A stretch of 64,000 nucleotides of DNA from Sedimenticola thiotaurini (GTDB taxonomy: Bacteria; Pseudomonadota; Gammaproteobacteria; Chromatiales; Chromatiaceae). Of this stretch, positions 1 to 12,422 are shown one piece after another. Position numbers and translations under genes: made by a program. Each line of letters opens with the position of its first letter. The first letter of the stretch is position 1. Below the pieces are notes generated by a model that saw nothing but the letters and a program-made list of their open reading frames with translations, did not search any database and was not told the origin of the DNA. Location: assembly GCF_001007875.1 (NCBI RefSeq), contig NZ_CP011412.1:2914001-2978000 (forward strand), read 5' to 3'.

Positions 1-1
1 C

Positions 2-307
2 CAGCGTGGCAGTCTGGTATTGGCAACCGGAGGAGGGTCTATCCTGAATTCGGAAAATCGGCGCAACCTGAGTAGCCGCGGTTTCGTCGTCTATCTTTAC
101 TGTAGCCCTGAGCAGCAGTATGAGCGTACATTACGGGATCGTAACCGACCACTGCTGCAGACCGCGGATCCATTAGGTACCCTACAGGCTTTGATGGCAG
201 AACGGGACCCGTTATACCGGGAGACGGCCGATATCGTCATTACTTCAGAGAAGCGCAGTGCATCGGCCGTGGCCAATGAAATTGTCAAAAAACTCAGATC
301 CGATTGA
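2..307 (+). CDS. aroK: Shikimate kinase, C-terminal part (truncated by window edge)
   Basis: Partial gene; the reading frame is open from base 2 and its 5' end lies outside the window. Shikimate kinase phosphorylates shikimate with ATP in the cytoplasm, a step of chorismate synthesis. Visible are the conserved LATGGGS segment near the start, the lid-region stretch RDRNRPLL with its arginines, and the family-typical ending with RDPLYRETAD. It is followed by aroB on the same strand after about 215 bases, the common aroK-aroB arrangement of Gammaproteobacteria. The Walker A motif would be upstream of the window. The family assignment is secure despite the truncation. Confidence 0.93.
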   Translation, partial: QRGSLVLATGGGSILNSENRRNLSSRGFVVYLYCSPEQQYERTLRDRNRPLLQTADPLGTLQALMAERDPLYRETADIVITSEKRSASAVANEIVKKLRSD

Positions 308-522
308 TCGTGGGCGATTGTTGCACATGCATAACCGGCCACACGCCTGTCTGCCCGGAATCATCCGGAAACGTGTTCGCCAACCTGGTTAACCGGTAAG
401 CGATTAATAGGAATGTTATGAGGCCTATGGTCCTGTCATGTTAGGGCTGTTTGCCTGATTGCCCGCTGTCGGGTATTACCATTGCAGGCGATTCTGTAAG
501 AGATGGAAGAAACAGTTAGTCA

Positions 523-1623
523 ATGAATAATCCAACCAGTATCCTGAAAGTAGATCTTGCAGAGCGATCATACCCTATCTACATTGGTTCAGATCTCGTT
601 GGAGATAGCGCCATATATCGTCCCCATATCCATGGGCAGCAAGTGCTGGTGGTCAGCAACTCCACGGTAGCTCCACTCTATCTGGACAAGGTTAAATCAG
701 CGCTCCAGGATTATCAGGTTGAGACCGTCATACTGCCCGATGGTGAGCAGTATAAAACGCTGGAAGTGTGGCAGCAGATCATTGATTCGCTACTGGAAAA
801 TCGCTTCGACCGACACTGCACGGTGGTTGGTCTTGGTGGGGGCGTAGTGGGTGATATGGCTGGATTTGCAGCCGCCTGTTATCAGCGTGGCGTCTATTTT
901 ATACAGGTGCCTACTACCCTTCTGGCTCAAGTGGATTCGTCAGTGGGAGGAAAAACTGGCGTTAACCATCCGTTGGGTAAAAATATGATCGGCGCCTTTT
1001 ATCAGCCCCAGTGCGTTATTGCTGATATTCAGACCCTGTCGACCCTGGATGACCGACAACTCTCCGCCGGGCTGGCAGAGGTGATCAAGTACGGTTTGAT
1101 CGGCGACCCGGAGTTTTTCGTCTGGTTGGAAAAAAATATGGATGGGCTGATGGCCCGTGACCGGGAACTACTTGCCTATGCCATTGAACGATCCTGTCAG
1201 GACAAGGCAGACGTAGTTGCGGCTGATGAGCGGGAGGCGGGTAATCGCGCCCTGCTCAACCTGGGACACACCTTTGGGCATGCCATCGAAAACGGTATGG
1301 GATATGGTGAATGGCTACACGGTGAGGCGGTCGGCGCAGGCATCTGTATGGCGGCCGATCTGTCCCGCCGACTGGGTTGGATTAGTGAGGCGGATCAAGC
1401 ACGGGTCGAGGCTCTGGTCGCCCGGGCTGGCCTTCCTATCCTCCCACCAGAGGAGATAGGTGCTGAACAGTTTCTTCAGATCATGTCGGTGGATAAAAAA
1501 GTGCTGGCCCGGAAAATACGCCTGGTTCTGATGCAGCGGTTGGGCTATGCGACAGTCACTGACGATTTTGATGCGAATCTATTGCAGGTAACTCTGAATG
1601 AGTATGGAAGAGCTTCCGGCTGA
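523..1623 (+). CDS. aroB: 3-dehydroquinate synthase
   Basis: Full-length 366-residue enzyme that converts DAHP to 3-dehydroquinate, using NAD and a divalent metal, in the shikimate pathway. The NAD-binding stretch [13 protein letters not shown], the segment [20 protein letters not shown] and the metal-ligand region [11 protein letters not shown] are all present in the usual order. Length matches the family (about 360 residues). It follows aroK, and its last 26 bases overlap the start of the next gene in another frame, suggesting translational coupling. Nothing unusual is seen in the sequence. Confidence 0.97.
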   Translation: MNNPTSILKVDLAERSYPIYIGSDLVGDSAIYRPHIHGQQVLVVSNSTVAPLYLDKVKSALQDYQVETVILPDGEQYKTLEVWQQIIDSLLENRFDRHCTVVGLGGGVVGDMAGFAAACYQRGVYFIQVPTTLLAQVDSSVGGKTGVNHPLGKNMIGAFYQPQCVIADIQTLSTLDDRQLSAGLAEVIKYGLIGDPEFFVWLEKNMDGLMARDRELLAYAIERSCQDKADVVAADEREAGNRALLNLGHTFGHAIENGMGYGEWLHGEAVGAGICMAADLSRRLGWISEADQARVEALVARAGLPILPPEEIGAEQFLQIMSVDKKVLARKIRLVLMQRLGYATVTDDFDANLLQVTLNEYGRASG

Positions 1624-3358
1624 CGCCGAAGAGCGTGCCGCACTATTTCATCCGCATGGCGCTGATCCCGCCTCGCAAGTGACTTCGACCTTTTTTTCCA
1701 CACCTGAACTCAGACAGCGCCTGGATCTGCTGCGACATCTCACCGATAACAGCGAAAAAATCCTCTTGATCAAGGGTGTGGAGGGTGCCGGAAAGAGTAC
1801 CCTGTTGCAGCAATATCGCATTCTGGCCCGTGATGAATGGATGGTGAGTTGTTTGACAGCGGACCCCATGCTGCAACCTGATCAGTTCTACTCCCTGCTG
1901 TTTCGCCGATTTGGTCTAATCGACCCTACCACCGCGAATATCAATGGATTGCTGAAGCGTTTTGAAATGCTGCATGCGGCAGGACGGTTACCTGTAATCG
2001 TTGTAGATGATGCCCATCTGTTGCCCGTTGCTACCCTGATCGCTCTGTTCCGGTTGTTCGAGCGTCGTCCCGGAAGTCGGGCATTGATTCGGGTCGTGCT
2101 GTTTGCTTCTCCCGATATCAATAACCATCTACAGATGCCGCAGGTTCAAGCGATGAATCTGCAGATTATCCAGTCCCTTGATATGCCTCTGTTTGACAGG
2201 GATCAGGCGCAGGCATTTATGGAATTTCAGCTGGCCGGCGAAGGTAAGCAGCGGGAATTGAAGTTGGCGGCTGGTCGGCTCGAACGGATAATCCGGGAAT
2301 CAGCCGGCGTACCTGGGCTGCTTGAGGCACAACTGCATACGGTTTTTGCCGATGCGCCAGAATCGACCAGTTCCGTTCCTGTAGATCCCGCTGGAAAACG
2401 ATCATTTGATATTCGCACCGTGCTGACTGATCTCCCGCTGGCCGTTTTGGTCGGTGCCCCCTTGTTGGGTCTGTTACTGATACTGACGCTGGTCTACCAG
2501 GATGAAATAAACCAGCTGTTTGGCCAGAATGGCCCAACGCCGATAGTGGATGAATCGTCCAATGTCCGAACAGATGGCCTGCGTCCGCTGAAACTCCCCG
2601 CGTTGGCCAGTAACCAGTCGCCGGATACCGGGCCGGCTCCAGTGGAGCAGAGCTCTCTGTTTGAAGATGACCGGCCTGTCGGGATGACCGCCGTACCCAG
2701 TGTGGATTTACCGGAGAGGCGCCAAGCCACACCCTTGCCGCTACCGCCCAATCCCACGCCGGAAAATGAGCCGGAATCCAGTCAGGCTGAACCGGACCAG
2801 CCACCCGCAGACCCGGTGGCTGGGGCGGATACCGGGTTAGAAGGCGTGTATGCCCCGGACCTGTCGGTGCAACCAACCAGCAAGGACGATGCCGCTGTTG
2901 TTGGAGAGACGGAAAGCGCCGGGAATCAAGCAGCAGACAGCATGGCTGTTGCGTCGCCTGATGATGGGGAGAAGGGGTTGCAAGATCAGCCACAAGTTTC
3001 ACAGCAGCAGAACGAAGCGCCCAAGAAGTTGGCGCCTGGGCAGCCCGTGGTCGGGTCCGAACCCATCAAGGACGAAAAATGGATATTGACCCAGAGACCA
3101 GAGGCGTACACACTGCAACTGGTTGGTGTGCAAGATGTCGCGGCGGCCAAGCGTTTCATCAGTCGGCACCAGCTGACGGGGCAAGCCACTTACTTCAAGA
3201 CAATCCGGGCAGGTCAGCCGTGGTTTTCGGTTATTTATGGCGTCTATCCGGATCGGGTCGCGGCAATAAAGGGTCGTGACTCATTGCCGACCGCGCTGCG
3301 CAAGAGCGAGCCTTGGCCGCGCACCTATGCCTCTATCCAGGCTGCCATAAGTCAGTAA
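1598..3358 (+). CDS. damX: DamX-like protein: AAA ATPase, transmembrane segment and SPOR domain
   Basis: 586 residues. The N-terminal half is an ExeA-type AAA ATPase: Walker [10 protein letters not shown] at residues 60-68 and Walker B VIVVDDAH at about 133-140. A hydrophobic segment at about 280-300 ([20 protein letters not shown]) is followed by a low-complexity Pro/Glu/Ala-rich periplasmic linker. A C-terminal SPOR domain (about 503-580) is expected to bind denuded septal peptidoglycan. DamX proteins act at the division septum, and damX next to aroB is a conserved gammaproteobacterial order. The start overlaps aroB by 26 bases; no better in-frame start is visible. The symbol rests on architecture and position. 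Confidence 0.85.
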   Translation: MSMEELPADAEERAALFHPHGADPASQVTSTFFSTPELRQRLDLLRHLTDNSEKILLIKGVEGAGKSTLLQQYRILARDEWMVSCLTADPMLQPDQFYSLLFRRFGLIDPTTANINGLLKRFEMLHAAGRLPVIVVDDAHLLPVATLIALFRLFERRPGSRALIRVVLFASPDINNHLQMPQVQAMNLQIIQSLDMPLFDRDQAQAFMEFQLAGEGKQRELKLAAGRLERIIRESAGVPGLLEAQLHTVFADAPESTSSVPVDPAGKRSFDIRTVLTDLPLAVLVGAPLLGLLLILTLVYQDEINQLFGQNGPTPIVDESSNVRTDGLRPLKLPALASNQSPDTGPAPVEQSSLFEDDRPVGMTAVPSVDLPERRQATPLPLPPNPTPENEPESSQAEPDQPPADPVAGADTGLEGVYAPDLSVQPTSKDDAAVVGETESAGNQAADSMAVASPDDGEKGLQDQPQVSQQQNEAPKKLAPGQPVVGSEPIKDEKWILTQRPEAYTLQLVGVQDVAAAKRFISRHQLTGQATYFKTIRAGQPWFSVIYGVYPDRVAAIKGRDSLPTALRKSEPWPRTYASIQAAISQ

Positions 3359-3605
3359 CGGATAGGGCATCCCCGTACGCTCCTTCCCGGCAGGGGGAAT
3401 TAAAGCTGACTGGCAAAATACTGGCTTGAAGCAGCGTTTTCCATTATGCTGGAGAGTTCTTTCCGGCCGGAATTTCCTATAGTGGGTATTTTTCAGCCAG
3501 TTTGGACGAACCCTGGGGTCTGTGTTATTGGGCTTGCGTCCATGTTTACAACGGGTAGAGAGCAGTTATTTTGCGGTATTCTGCCCCGATAAGATGAGGT
3601 TTAAG

Positions 3606-6600
3606 ATGGGTCTAGGCGGTTTGCCAACGAAGCAGGGACTGTATGATCCCCGTAACGAACACGATGCCTGTGGCGTCGGTTTTGTCGCCAATATCAAGGG
3701 CCGCAAGAGCCGCACCATTGTTGAGCAGGGGCTGGAGATCCTTGAACGGCTCACTCACCGAGGTGCGGTTGGTGCCGACCCCCGTGCTGGTGACGGCGCT
3801 GGTATCCTGATTCAGATTCCCGACACCTTTTTCCGGGAAGTAGTCGATTTCGATCTGCCGGAACCGGGCGAATACGCAATCGGCATGCTGTTTTTGCCTC
3901 GCGACGAAGCAGCCAGGGAACAGGCTGAGGGCACGGTCAGTCGTTTTGTCGAGGAAGAGGGGCAGGTGATTATCGGCTGGCGCGATGTGCCGGTGGACAA
4001 CCAGGGATTGGGCTATAGCGTCAAGCCAACCGAACCTTATATTAAGCAGTTATTTATCCAACGTGGTGATAACTGCCCCGATCAGACGGCATTTGAACGC
4101 AAGCTGTTCGTGATTCGCAAGCAGATCGAGAAGGTGATCCGTGAGGCGGGCCTGCAGAAGGGGGAGTCGTTTTACTTCACTTCGTTCTCTTCCCGCACCA
4201 TCACCTACAAGGGCATGCTGCTCTCCGATCAGGTGGGTGAATACTATCCAGACCTGAAGGATGAGCGCATGGTGTCAGCGCTGGCACTGGTGCATCAGCG
4301 CTTCTCCACCAATACCTTCCCGACCTGGGACCTGGCCCACCCGTTCCGCATGATCGCCCACAATGGCGAAATCAACACCCTGCGGGGCAATGTCAACTGG
4401 ATGGCTGCGCGTAAGCACTCCATGGCGTCCAAGATCCTGGGTGAGGATCTGGCCAAGGTGTGGCCACTTATCCCGGAAGGGCAGTCAGATTCGGCCTCAT
4501 TTGATAACGCACTGGAACTGCTGGTGCAGGGTGGTTACTCCCTGGCACACGCCATGATGATGCTGATCCCGGAAGCCTGGTCGGGTAATCCGCTGATGGA
4601 TGACTCCCGCCGCGCTTTCTATGAATACCATGCCGCTCTGATGGAACCCTGGGATGGTCCGGCAGCGGTTGCCTTCACAGATGGCCGCCAGATTGGTGCC
4701 ACCCTGGACCGTAACGGTCTGCGTCCGGCCCGTTACCTGATCACCGATGATGATATGGTGATGATGGCCTCCGAAATGGGGGTGCTGGATATTCCGGAAG
4801 AGCGCATTATCAAGAAGTGGCGTCTGCAGCCGGGCAAGATGTTCCTGATCGACCTGGAAGAGGGGCGCATCATTGATGATGCGGAGATCAAGCAGCAGCT
4901 CTCAACGGAACACCCCTACCAGGAGTGGCTTGATCAGACCCAGATTCACCTGGATCACCTGCCGGAGGTGGTGGGGGCCATGTCACCGGATCCCGAGACC
5001 CTGCTGGATACCCAGCAGGCGTTCGGCTATACCCAGGAGGATATCAAGTTCCTGTTGACACCGATGGTGTTGACCGGCCAGGAGGCGACCGGCTCCATGG
5101 GCGCGGATAATCCGCCCTCGGTGCTTTCCAACCGGCCCCGGCATCTGTCGACCTACTTCAAGCAGAATTTTGCCCAGGTGACCAATCCGCCCATCGATCC
5201 GATCCGGGAAGAGATTGTCATGTCACTGGTGTCTCTGATCGGTCCCCGGCCCAATCTGCTAGGCATCGGCCAGAGCGAACCCGCCATGCGGCTGGAAGTG
5301 CACCAGCCCATATTGACCAACAGTGACCTGGAGCGGATTCGTAATATTGAAGATAACACCGGTGGTGCCTTCCGTACCCGTACCCTGAGTATCTGTTTCG
5401 AGGCAGCCAAGGGTGTGCCCGGCCTCAAACTGGCCCTGGACGCACTGGGGCATGCGGCCGAGAAGGCGGTGTTGGAGGGATACAATATCCTGATTCTTTC
5501 GGATCGGCGCGTCGATGCCGACCACGCCGCCATACCGGCACTGCTGGCGGTGTCGGCGGTACATCATCACCTGATTCGCAAAGGTCTGCGGACCGAATCG
5601 GGTCTGGTGGTAGAGACCGGAGCCGCGCTCGAAGTGCACCATTTTGCCACCCTGGCCGGCTACGGTGCGGAGGCGATCAACCCCTATGTGGCCTTTGACA
5701 CCATCCAATCCCTGTTGCCATCTCTGCCTGAGCCGTTGGAATTCGAGAAGGCGCAGAAACGTTACATCAAGGCGATCGGCAAGGGTCTGAAAAAGGTGAT
5801 GTCCAAGATGGGCATCTCCACCTATCAATCCTATTGCGGTGCGCAGATTTTCGACGCGGTAGGTCTTGCAAGCAGTTTCATCGAGCAGTACTTCACCGGC
5901 ACCACCAGCATGATCGAAGGTGCCGGACTGGATGAAGTGGCCCAGGAAGCATTACGTCTGCATACCAATGCCTATGGCAACAACCCGATCTATCGCCACC
6001 ATCTGGATGTGGGTGGCGATTACGCCTTCCGGTTGCGGGGTGAGGCGCACGCCTGGACTCCGGATACCATCGCCAAGGTGCAGCACGCCGCGCGGGCCAA
6101 TGATGCCAAAACGTATGCCGAGTATTCACGCTTGATTAACGAGCAGGATGAACGCCTTCTGGCGTTTCGCGGGCTGTTTGATTTCAACTGGGCAAATGAG
6201 CCGGTGCCGTTGGAAGAGGTGGAACCGGCCAAGGAGATCGTAAAACGATTTGCCACCGGAGCCATGTCGTTTGGTTCTATCTCCTACGAGGCGCACTCCA
6301 CCCTGGCAGTGGCGATGAATGCTATCGGCGGCAAATCCAATACGGGTGAGGGTGGCGAGGAGCCGAGCCGCTTCAATCCACTGCCCGATGGGTCGCCCAA
6401 TCCGCAGCGCTCTGCCATCAAGCAGGTGGCGTCCGGCCGGTTCGGTGTGACCACCGAGTATCTGGTCAACTCGGACGATATTCAGATCAAGATGGCACAG
6501 GGCGCCAAGCCCGGTGAAGGCGGTCAGTTGCCCGGCCACAAGGTGAATGCCCAGATCGCCCGGGTGCGTCACTCCACCCCGGGCGTCGGACTGATTTCGC

Positions 6601-8246
6601 CGCCGCCACACCACGATATCTACTCTATCGAGGATCTGGCCCAGCTGATCCACGATCTGAAGAATGTGCAGCCCAAATCCCGGGTTTCAGTGAAACTGGT
6701 CTCCGAAGTCGGCGTGGGTACCGTGGCCGCTGGCGTCTCCAAGGCGCATGCCGACCATGTCACCATCTCCGGCTATGACGGTGGTACCGGCGCGTCGCCC
6801 CTCACCTCCATCAAGCATGCGGGATCGTCCTGGGAGATCGGACTGGCTGAGACTCATCAGACCCTGGTGCTGAACAAGCTGCGGGGCCGTATATCGGTTC
6901 AGGTGGATGGTGGTCTGCGCACCGGGCGTGACGTGGTGATCGGCGCCCTGCTGGGCGCGGATGAGTTCGGTTTCGCCACCGCACCGCTGATCGTTGAGGG
7001 CTGTATCATGATGCGCAAATGCCATCTGAACACCTGCCCGGTCGGTGTCGCCACCCAGGACCCGGAGTTGCGCAAGCGATTTACCGGTAAACCGGAACAT
7101 GTGATCAACTACTTCTTCTTCGTTGCGGAAGAGGTGCGCCAGCTGATGGCGAAACTGGGCTTCCGCACCTTCAACGAGATGATCGGCCAGAGCGATCGAC
7201 TGGATACCCGCAAGGCGGTCAATCACTGGAAAGCGAAGGGGCTCGACTTCTCCCGCGTACTGGCCAAGCCAGTGGCAGAGGAGGGCGTGGCTGTCTTCAA
7301 TAACGAGGTGCAGGATCACGGTCTGGATGCGGCAATTGACCACCAGCTGATCGAGCTGGCCAAGCCGGCCCTGGAGCAGGGTGAAGCGGTCAGGATCGAC
7401 ATCGACATCCATAACTACAATCGCACATTCGGCACCATGCTTTCGGGCCGGGTTGCTGAGCGCTATGGCCATGCCGGTCTGCCGGATGACACCATCTACA
7501 TCAAAGCACGGGGCACAGCGGGTCAGTCGCTGGGTGCCTGGCTGGCGAAGGGCGTAACCATCGAACTTGCTGGCGAGGGCAACGACTATGTCGGCAAAGG
7601 ACTCTCCGGTGGCCGTATCGTGGTCTATCCGCCGGCGGAGTCGGCCATCGGCAAGGCGGAAGAGAACATTATCGTCGGTAATACCGTGTTGTATGGAGCG
7701 ATCGCCGGCGAGTGCTATTTCCGGGGCGTCGGGGGTGAGCGTTTTGCAGTAAGAAACTCCGGTGCGACGGCAGTCATCGAAGGCGTGGGTGATCACGGCT
7801 GTGAGTACATGACAGGTGGTGTGGTGGTCTGTCTCGGTTCCACCGGGCGCAACTTTGCCGCCGGTATGTCCGGCGGTATCGCCTATGTGCTGGATGAGGA
7901 TGGTACCTTCGAACAGCGCTGTAACCTCTCCATGGTGGAACTTGAGCCGATCAAGGATGAGGACGATGCCCTGGAGAGTCTGGATCATCAGGGTGGAGAT
8001 CTGGAGACCAAGGGCCGTGTCGATGTGAGTCATGACATGACCCGGTTTGATGCCATCCGACTCAGGCAGCTGGTGGAGAACCATCTGCATTACACCAACA
8101 GCGCAGTTGCAAAGAAGATTCTCGACAACTGGAGTGAGTATCTGCCGAAGTTCGTCAAAGTGATGCCGGTGGATTATCGTCGCGCCCTGCTGGAGATGCA
8201 GGCAGCGCAGGCGAGTAGTAGTGAAGTTGCCAAGGGGGGTCAGTAA
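3606..8246 (+). CDS. gltB: Glutamate synthase (NADPH) large subunit
   Basis: 1546 residues from the ATG at 3606. It transfers the glutamine amide to 2-oxoglutarate, giving two glutamates. I chose 3606 because GAGG lies at 3596-3599 and because the protein then begins with a short propeptide before Cys22 (HDACGVGF), the expected nucleophile of the class II amidotransferase domain after processing; an in-frame start at 3522 would add 28 unlike residues. A central domain, an FMN-binding synthase domain and a 3Fe-4S cysteine cluster (CHLNTCPVG, about residue 1138) follow, then a C-terminal beta-helix domain (GXXGG-type repeats). gltD begins two bases after the stop. Confidence 0.97.
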   Translation: MGLGGLPTKQGLYDPRNEHDACGVGFVANIKGRKSRTIVEQGLEILERLTHRGAVGADPRAGDGAGILIQIPDTFFREVVDFDLPEPGEYAIGMLFLPRDEAAREQAEGTVSRFVEEEGQVIIGWRDVPVDNQGLGYSVKPTEPYIKQLFIQRGDNCPDQTAFERKLFVIRKQIEKVIREAGLQKGESFYFTSFSSRTITYKGMLLSDQVGEYYPDLKDERMVSALALVHQRFSTNTFPTWDLAHPFRMIAHNGEINTLRGNVNWMAARKHSMASKILGEDLAKVWPLIPEGQSDSASFDNALELLVQGGYSLAHAMMMLIPEAWSGNPLMDDSRRAFYEYHAALMEPWDGPAAVAFTDGRQIGATLDRNGLRPARYLITDDDMVMMASEMGVLDIPEERIIKKWRLQPGKMFLIDLEEGRIIDDAEIKQQLSTEHPYQEWLDQTQIHLDHLPEVVGAMSPDPETLLDTQQAFGYTQEDIKFLLTPMVLTGQEATGSMGADNPPSVLSNRPRHLSTYFKQNFAQVTNPPIDPIREEIVMSLVSLIGPRPNLLGIGQSEPAMRLEVHQPILTNSDLERIRNIEDNTGGAFRTRTLSICFEAAKGVPGLKLALDALGHAAEKAVLEGYNILILSDRRVDADHAAIPALLAVSAVHHHLIRKGLRTESGLVVETGAALEVHHFATLAGYGAEAINPYVAFDTIQSLLPSLPEPLEFEKAQKRYIKAIGKGLKKVMSKMGISTYQSYCGAQIFDAVGLASSFIEQYFTGTTSMIEGAGLDEVAQEALRLHTNAYGNNPIYRHHLDVGGDYAFRLRGEAHAWTPDTIAKVQHAARANDAKTYAEYSRLINEQDERLLAFRGLFDFNWANEPVPLEEVEPAKEIVKRFATGAMSFGSISYEAHSTLAVAMNAIGGKSNTGEGGEEPSRFNPLPDGSPNPQRSAIKQVASGRFGVTTEYLVNSDDIQIKMAQGAKPGEGGQLPGHKVNAQIARVRHSTPGVGLISPPPHHDIYSIEDLAQLIHDLKNVQPKSRVSVKLVSEVGVGTVAAGVSKAHADHVTISGYDGGTGASPLTSIKHAGSSWEIGLAETHQTLVLNKLRGRISVQVDGGLRTGRDVVIGALLGADEFGFATAPLIVEGCIMMRKCHLNTCPVGVATQDPELRKRFTGKPEHVINYFFFVAEEVRQLMAKLGFRTFNEMIGQSDRLDTRKAVNHWKAKGLDFSRVLAKPVAEEGVAVFNNEVQDHGLDAAIDHQLIELAKPALEQGEAVRIDIDIHNYNRTFGTMLSGRVAERYGHAGLPDDTIYIKARGTAGQSLGAWLAKGVTIELAGEGNDYVGKGLSGGRIVVYPPAESAIGKAEENIIVGNTVLYGAIAGECYFRGVGGERFAVRNSGATAVIEGVGDHGCEYMTGGVVVCLGSTGRNFAAGMSGGIAYVLDEDGTFEQRCNLSMVELEPIKDEDDALESLDHQGGDLETKGRVDVSHDMTRFDAIRLRQLVENHLHYTNSAVAKKILDNWSEYLPKFVKVMPVDYRRALLEMQAAQASSSEVAKGGQ

Positions 8247-8248
8247 TC

Positions 8249-9700
8249 ATGGGTAAGCCAACAGGTTTCAAGGAGTATCCACGTCAGGACCGCAGTTACG
8301 CGCCGGTCGCAGACCGGTTGACTCATTTTGACGAGTTCACCATCGAACTGAGCAGGGATGAGTTGAGTATTCAGGGTGCGCGCTGCATGGATTGCGGTAT
8401 TCCCTTTTGTCACCAGGGCTGTCCGGTGGATAACCTGATCCCCGACTGGAATGATCTGGTTTATCACAAGGACTGGAAGTCGGCGGTTGAAGTACTCCAT
8501 TCAACCAATAACTTTCCCGAGTTCACCGGGCGTATCTGCCCGGCCCCCTGCCAGGAGGCGTGCACGCTTAACCTGATGGATGAACCGGTCACTATCAAAA
8601 GTATCGAGCTGGCGATTGTTGAACGGGCCTGGGAAGAGGGTTGGATTCAGCCCCAGATCGCCCGCCATCGGAGTGGTAAAAGGGTTGCCATCGTCGGGTC
8701 CGGTCCGGCCGGCCTGGCCTGTGCCCAGCAGTTGGCCCGTGTCGGCCACTCGGTTTCGGTATTTGAGAAAGAGAACCGGATTGGCGGTCTGCTGCGTTAT
8801 GGAATTCCCGATTTCAAACTGAACAAGAAAGTGATTGACCGCCGCATGGGACAGATGCAGACGGAAGGCGTCAAATTCCACGCCAATACCCATATTGGTG
8901 TGGATATCTCTGCCAAGACCCTGGTGGACAAGTTTGACGCGGTGGTGCTGACCGGCGGAGCAGAGAAACCCCGGGATCTGCCGGTGCCGGGGCGGGAACT
9001 GGATGGTGTTCACTTCGCCATGGACTACCTGCGCATGAACAGCCACCGGGTGCAGGGTGATGATGTGGGTGAGAATTTCATCTCTGCCGAGGGCAGGCAT
9101 GTACTGGTGATCGGTGGTGGTGATACCGGTTCCGATTGCATTGGTACTGCCAACCGGCAAGGTGCTGCCAGTGTCACCCAGATCGAAATACTGCCCCGTC
9201 CTCCCGAAAAGGAGGACAAGCTGATGGTCTGGCCCTACTGGCCCAACAAGATGCGCACCTCATCGTCCCAGGAAGAGGGCTGTGAGCGCATGTGGAGCGT
9301 CGCTACCAAAGAGTTTCTGAATGATGGAAATGGTAATGTAAAGGCGGCTCGCTGCGTCAAGGTGGAGTGGCACAAGGATGAGTCGGGCTGCTGGCAAATG
9401 ACCGAAGTGGAAGGTTCCGAGTTTGAAATCAAGGCCGACCTGGTGACCCTGGCGATGGGTTTCGTCCATCCGGTGCACGAGGGGATGCTTGCGGAACTGG
9501 GCGTGGAGCTGGATGATCGCGGTAACGTCAAGGGCGGAACCGAAGGTACAGACGCTTACCGCACCTCCATTGGTGGCGTGTTCTCCGCTGGCGACATGCG
9601 CCGCGGACAATCGCTGGTGGTCTGGGCGATCCGCGAAGGACGTCAATGCGCCCGGGCCGTGGATGAGTACCTGATGGGGAGTTCCGAACTTCCCCGTTAA
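8249..9700 (+). CDS. gltD: Glutamate synthase (NADPH) small subunit
   Basis: 483 residues. This subunit takes electrons from NADPH through FAD and passes them through iron-sulfur clusters to GltB. The N-terminus carries the two cysteine groups for 4Fe-4S clusters ([13 protein letters not shown] near residue 46, then CPAPCQEAC). An FAD-binding Rossmann motif [15 protein letters not shown] and a second nucleotide-binding motif [15 protein letters not shown] follow, and the C-terminal FAD segment [12 protein letters not shown] is near the end. It starts two bases after gltB, so the two are co-translated. A strong terminator follows at 9725. Confidence 0.97.
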   Translation: MGKPTGFKEYPRQDRSYAPVADRLTHFDEFTIELSRDELSIQGARCMDCGIPFCHQGCPVDNLIPDWNDLVYHKDWKSAVEVLHSTNNFPEFTGRICPAPCQEACTLNLMDEPVTIKSIELAIVERAWEEGWIQPQIARHRSGKRVAIVGSGPAGLACAQQLARVGHSVSVFEKENRIGGLLRYGIPDFKLNKKVIDRRMGQMQTEGVKFHANTHIGVDISAKTLVDKFDAVVLTGGAEKPRDLPVPGRELDGVHFAMDYLRMNSHRVQGDDVGENFISAEGRHVLVIGGGDTGSDCIGTANRQGAASVTQIEILPRPPEKEDKLMVWPYWPNKMRTSSSQEEGCERMWSVATKEFLNDGNGNVKAARCVKVEWHKDESGCWQMTEVEGSEFEIKADLVTLAMGFVHPVHEGMLAELGVELDDRGNVKGGTEGTDAYRTSIGGVFSAGDMRRGQSLVVWAIREGRQCARAVDEYLMGSSELPR

Positions 9701-9724
9701 CCAGATATCGCCGGAGGCGGTTGG

Positions 9725-9766
9725 AAAAAAAGGGTGGTGGCCAGGAGGGTCGCCACCCTTTTTTAT
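9725..9766 (+). terminator. Rho-independent terminator after gltBD
   Basis: Stem GGGTGGTGG (9732-9740) pairs with TCGCCACCC (9750-9758), allowing two G-U pairs, around a 9-base loop, followed by six T. A run of seven A precedes it, so it could also work on the other strand. It lies 25 bases after the gltD stop. Confidence 0.85.
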
Positions 9767-10039
9767 GGGCTGGTTTGCCGCGTTGGGCCGAACATCGGGT
9801 ACGGAAAGCCTGTGGGAATTTTCCACGGTGGCGGAGGCCGCCAAGGTGGTAAACACGCTTTCCCCGACCGATTGTGCCGGGCTGGCCGCCCATCCAGCGT
9901 GATTCACGTAGCAGCCGGGCGGACTGGCTGGCATTCCATGCCAAGGGCGCCGTGTCTCAAGGGCTGTTTAGGTGTAAACTCGCACTCTCACCGGCAACGC
10001 AGGCCGGTGGTCTCTTGGTGTCAACAAAGGATATACGCT
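9767..10039. other. Intergenic region gltD-hemE, no gene seen
   Basis: With the terminator, the gap between gltD and hemE is 339 bases. The reading frame of hemE stays open upstream to 9734, but that stretch overlaps the terminator, lacks a ribosome site and has no counterpart in HemE proteins, so I treat it as non-coding. A hemE promoter must lie here but I cannot place it with confidence. Confidence 0.5.
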
Positions 10040-11137
10040 GTGTCCAGCTTAAAAAACGATCGATTTCTCCGCGCCCTGTTACGTGAACCCGTCGACATGA
10101 CTCCGGTCTGGATGATGCGACAGGCTGGGCGCTATCTGCCGGAATATCGAGCTACCCGGAGCCGGGCGGGCAGTTTCATGGATCTCTGTATGAATCCGGA
10201 ACTTGCCTGCGAGGTGACCCTGCAACCCCTGGAGCGCTTTCCGTTGGATGCGGCGATCCTGTTTTCCGACATCCTGACTATTCCGGATGCCATGGGACTG
10301 GGGCTCTATTTCACCGAGGGTGAGGGACCCAAGTTCAAGCGGCCGGTACAGGATGAAGCGGCAGTCGCTGCCCTTGGCGTGCCCGATCCGGAGGACGATC
10401 TGGGCTACGTTATGGATGCAGTGCGTACTATCCGTCGTGAACTGGACGGACGGGTGCCCCTTATTGGCTTTTCCGGCAGTCCCTGGACCCTGGCGACCTA
10501 CATGGTGGAGGGCAGCAGCACCAAGAACTTCGCCAAGGTGAAGGAGATGATGTTCGACCGGCCCGATCTGATGCACACCCTGTTGGACAAGGTGACCGAG
10601 TCGGTCATCAGCTATCTGAATGCCCAGATCGCCGCCGGTGCCCAGGCGGTGATGGTGTTTGATACCTGGGGCGGCGTATTGACACCACGGGATTACCAGC
10701 TCTTTTCTCTGGCCTATATGGAGCGCATTGTCCAAGGGTTGGTGCGTGAGAGTGAAGGTCGCAAGGTGCCGGTCATCCTGTTTACCAAAGGTGGTGGCCA
10801 GTGGCTGGACGCCATGTCCCGCTCTGGTTGTGATGCGCTCGGTGTGGACTGGACCACCGATCTGGCGGATGCCCGTATTCAGGTCAAGGATCGGGTCGCA
10901 CTGCAGGGCAATGTGGATCCAAGCATTCTTTATGCGGACCCGAAGCGTATCGAGGAAGAGGTGGCGAGTGTGTTGGCCAGCTACGGCCACGGACCCGGCC
11001 ATGTGTTCAATCTCGGCCACGGCATCCATCCGGATGTGAACCCGGATCATGCCGGCGTACTGGTGGAGGCGGTGCACCGTCTGAGTCAGGCCTATCACAG
11101 CCCGGGAGTGAAAGGAAAAAGTTGGGGCAGCGACTGA
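10040..11137 (+). CDS. hemE: Uroporphyrinogen decarboxylase
   Basis: 365 residues from a GTG start at 10040, chosen because AAAGGA sits at 10026-10031 and because the protein then begins as HemE proteins do ([18 protein letters not shown]). The enzyme removes four carboxyl groups from uroporphyrinogen III to give coproporphyrinogen III in heme synthesis. The signature [14 protein letters not shown] near residue 28 and the later [13 protein letters not shown] and FNLGHGIHP motifs are intact. It is a single-gene unit between two terminators, next to the glutamate synthase genes as in related genomes. Confidence 0.97.
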   Translation: MSSLKNDRFLRALLREPVDMTPVWMMRQAGRYLPEYRATRSRAGSFMDLCMNPELACEVTLQPLERFPLDAAILFSDILTIPDAMGLGLYFTEGEGPKFKRPVQDEAAVAALGVPDPEDDLGYVMDAVRTIRRELDGRVPLIGFSGSPWTLATYMVEGSSTKNFAKVKEMMFDRPDLMHTLLDKVTESVISYLNAQIAAGAQAVMVFDTWGGVLTPRDYQLFSLAYMERIVQGLVRESEGRKVPVILFTKGGGQWLDAMSRSGCDALGVDWTTDLADARIQVKDRVALQGNVDPSILYADPKRIEEEVASVLASYGHGPGHVFNLGHGIHPDVNPDHAGVLVEAVHRLSQAYHSPGVKGKSWGSD

Positions 11138-11166
11138 ATCTGACTGTCGTCAGTACCCTGCAAAAT

Positions 11167-11198
11167 AAACCCCGACCGGGAAACCGGCCGGGGTTTTC
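11167..11198. terminator. Bidirectional rho-independent terminator between hemE and the porin gene
   Basis: An inverted repeat AAACCCCGACCGG / CCGGCCGGGGTTT (one A-C mismatch) surrounds a GAAA tetraloop at 11180-11183, with TTTT on one side and an A-rich tract on the other. It sits between convergent genes and can end both. Confidence 0.9.
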
Positions 11199-11226
11199 TG
11201 TGTCCTGAGACCAGCGATAGGACGGT

Positions 11227-12318
11227 TCAGAATCCGTAACTGAGCATCAGGGTGAGCTTCTCATAGTCATCGTTGCCCGCTTCGGCATCGATGTCGGCAT
11301 AGACCAGGCTCACACTCAGGTTCTCGGCCACAGCAGCCAGGTCATAACCCAGGATCAGGTTGATCTCCTGCTCTTCGCTGTTACCGGCATAGTCGGTATT
11401 GCCCACCAGCGCCCCGATGGTTGCCCGGCCGATGCTGTATTCACCGCCCAGGTACCAGGTCTGGGCATCGGGTCCATAGACCTGATTGCCCTCCTCCAGC
11501 GGGCTGATATTGTCACCCAGGTCGTCCAGGTGTCCCACACCCCCCTGATCGTCGGTGTCGATATAGCCGGCCGCCAGGGCGAGACCGCCCAGAGTGCCGC
11601 GCAGTTCCAGGTGCAGGATGGCGCCGTCAGACTCTCCGGCCACATCCACATCCGAGGTGGCGTAGTGGGCGGTCATGCCCAGGCCGGAGGCGTGTTCAAA
11701 GTCAGCCTTCAGGCCCAGACCGTCGAACACCTCGTCCTCATGGATATAGTAGGGGTTGAGTGTCAGACCCTCTGCCGGGTTGATACTGGCGTCCAGGAAC
11801 CAGGCGCCATCATCGCCGATATCGGTGAAGCTGTGTTGCAGATCATCCTCATCCGCCACCGCAATACTGCGGCTGTAGCCGACGGTGAGTTCGGTTGCCG
11901 GCAGCAGATCGCTGGTCAGGGTGACCGCCTCGTGGTAATCCCCGATCCACTCTAGGTCGATCGCCTGGCGGCCCAGTACGGCCCCGAAGCCGTCGCCCTG
12001 GTAACTGATATAGGCTTCAGTCAGCAGGCTGCCCACACCCTCGTCCGAGTCCCCCGGGTTGTCCTCGTCTACTTCGCTGCCGTGACGGAAGGCCAGACCC
12101 AGTTGCAGACCGTTCAGAGGTGCCGTTTCGTACTTCAACCCCAGGTTGCCGGTACTGTAGCCGGCGTCGGCACCGACGCGGCTATCGATATTTTTGTAAT
12201 ACAGATTCAGGTCGCCGCTGACGGTACCGTTACTGAAGGCATCGGCCAGATTATCGGCCTGTACGCTGTTGGCGGTTAGTAGCGAGATAATGGCTGCGTT
12301 TAAGAAGTGCTTTTTCAC
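11227..12318 (-). CDS. Outer-membrane porin (Opr-like)
   Basis: 363 residues from a GTG start with AAGGGG five bases upstream. It has a signal peptide ending near SVQA-D, then alternating amphipathic beta-strands rich in Gly, Asp and Tyr without cysteine, and ends in LTLMLSYGF, the terminal aromatic residue needed for BAM-dependent insertion. It is therefore a beta-barrel pore; the acidic, Asp-rich loops suggest no substrate I can name. It lies 104 bases downstream of a small membrane-peptide gene and may be read from the same Fur-controlled promoter, but the gap could also hold its own promoter. The exact porin family is uncertain. Confidence 0.8.
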   Translation of the reverse strand: MKKHFLNAAIISLLTANSVQADNLADAFSNGTVSGDLNLYYKNIDSRVGADAGYSTGNLGLKYETAPLNGLQLGLAFRHGSEVDEDNPGDSDEGVGSLLTEAYISYQGDGFGAVLGRQAIDLEWIGDYHEAVTLTSDLLPATELTVGYSRSIAVADEDDLQHSFTDIGDDGAWFLDASINPAEGLTLNPYYIHEDEVFDGLGLKADFEHASGLGMTAHYATSDVDVAGESDGAILHLELRGTLGGLALAAGYIDTDDQGGVGHLDDLGDNISPLEEGNQVYGPDAQTWYLGGEYSIGRATIGALVGNTDYAGNSEEQEINLILGYDLAAVAENLSVSLVYADIDAEAGNDDYEKLTLMLSYGF

Positions 12319-12422
12319 GTTGTCCCCTTAGTATGTGTAGATAGGTTGTTGCTGTTGTAAAGATCTGTACCACCTAGTAGTGGATGACTGGATGGATAGA
12401 GAAAGTGGCCTTCCAATATGGG

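Noticed and set aside
6687-8090. 467-codon minus-strand frame over gltB
   Set aside because: Antisense shadow of gltB; His/Thr/Gln-rich with no recognisable motif.
9734-10039. Upstream in-frame extension of hemE
   Set aside because: Would start inside the gltD terminator and add about 100 residues absent from HemE proteins; the GTG at 10040 has a proper ribosome site.
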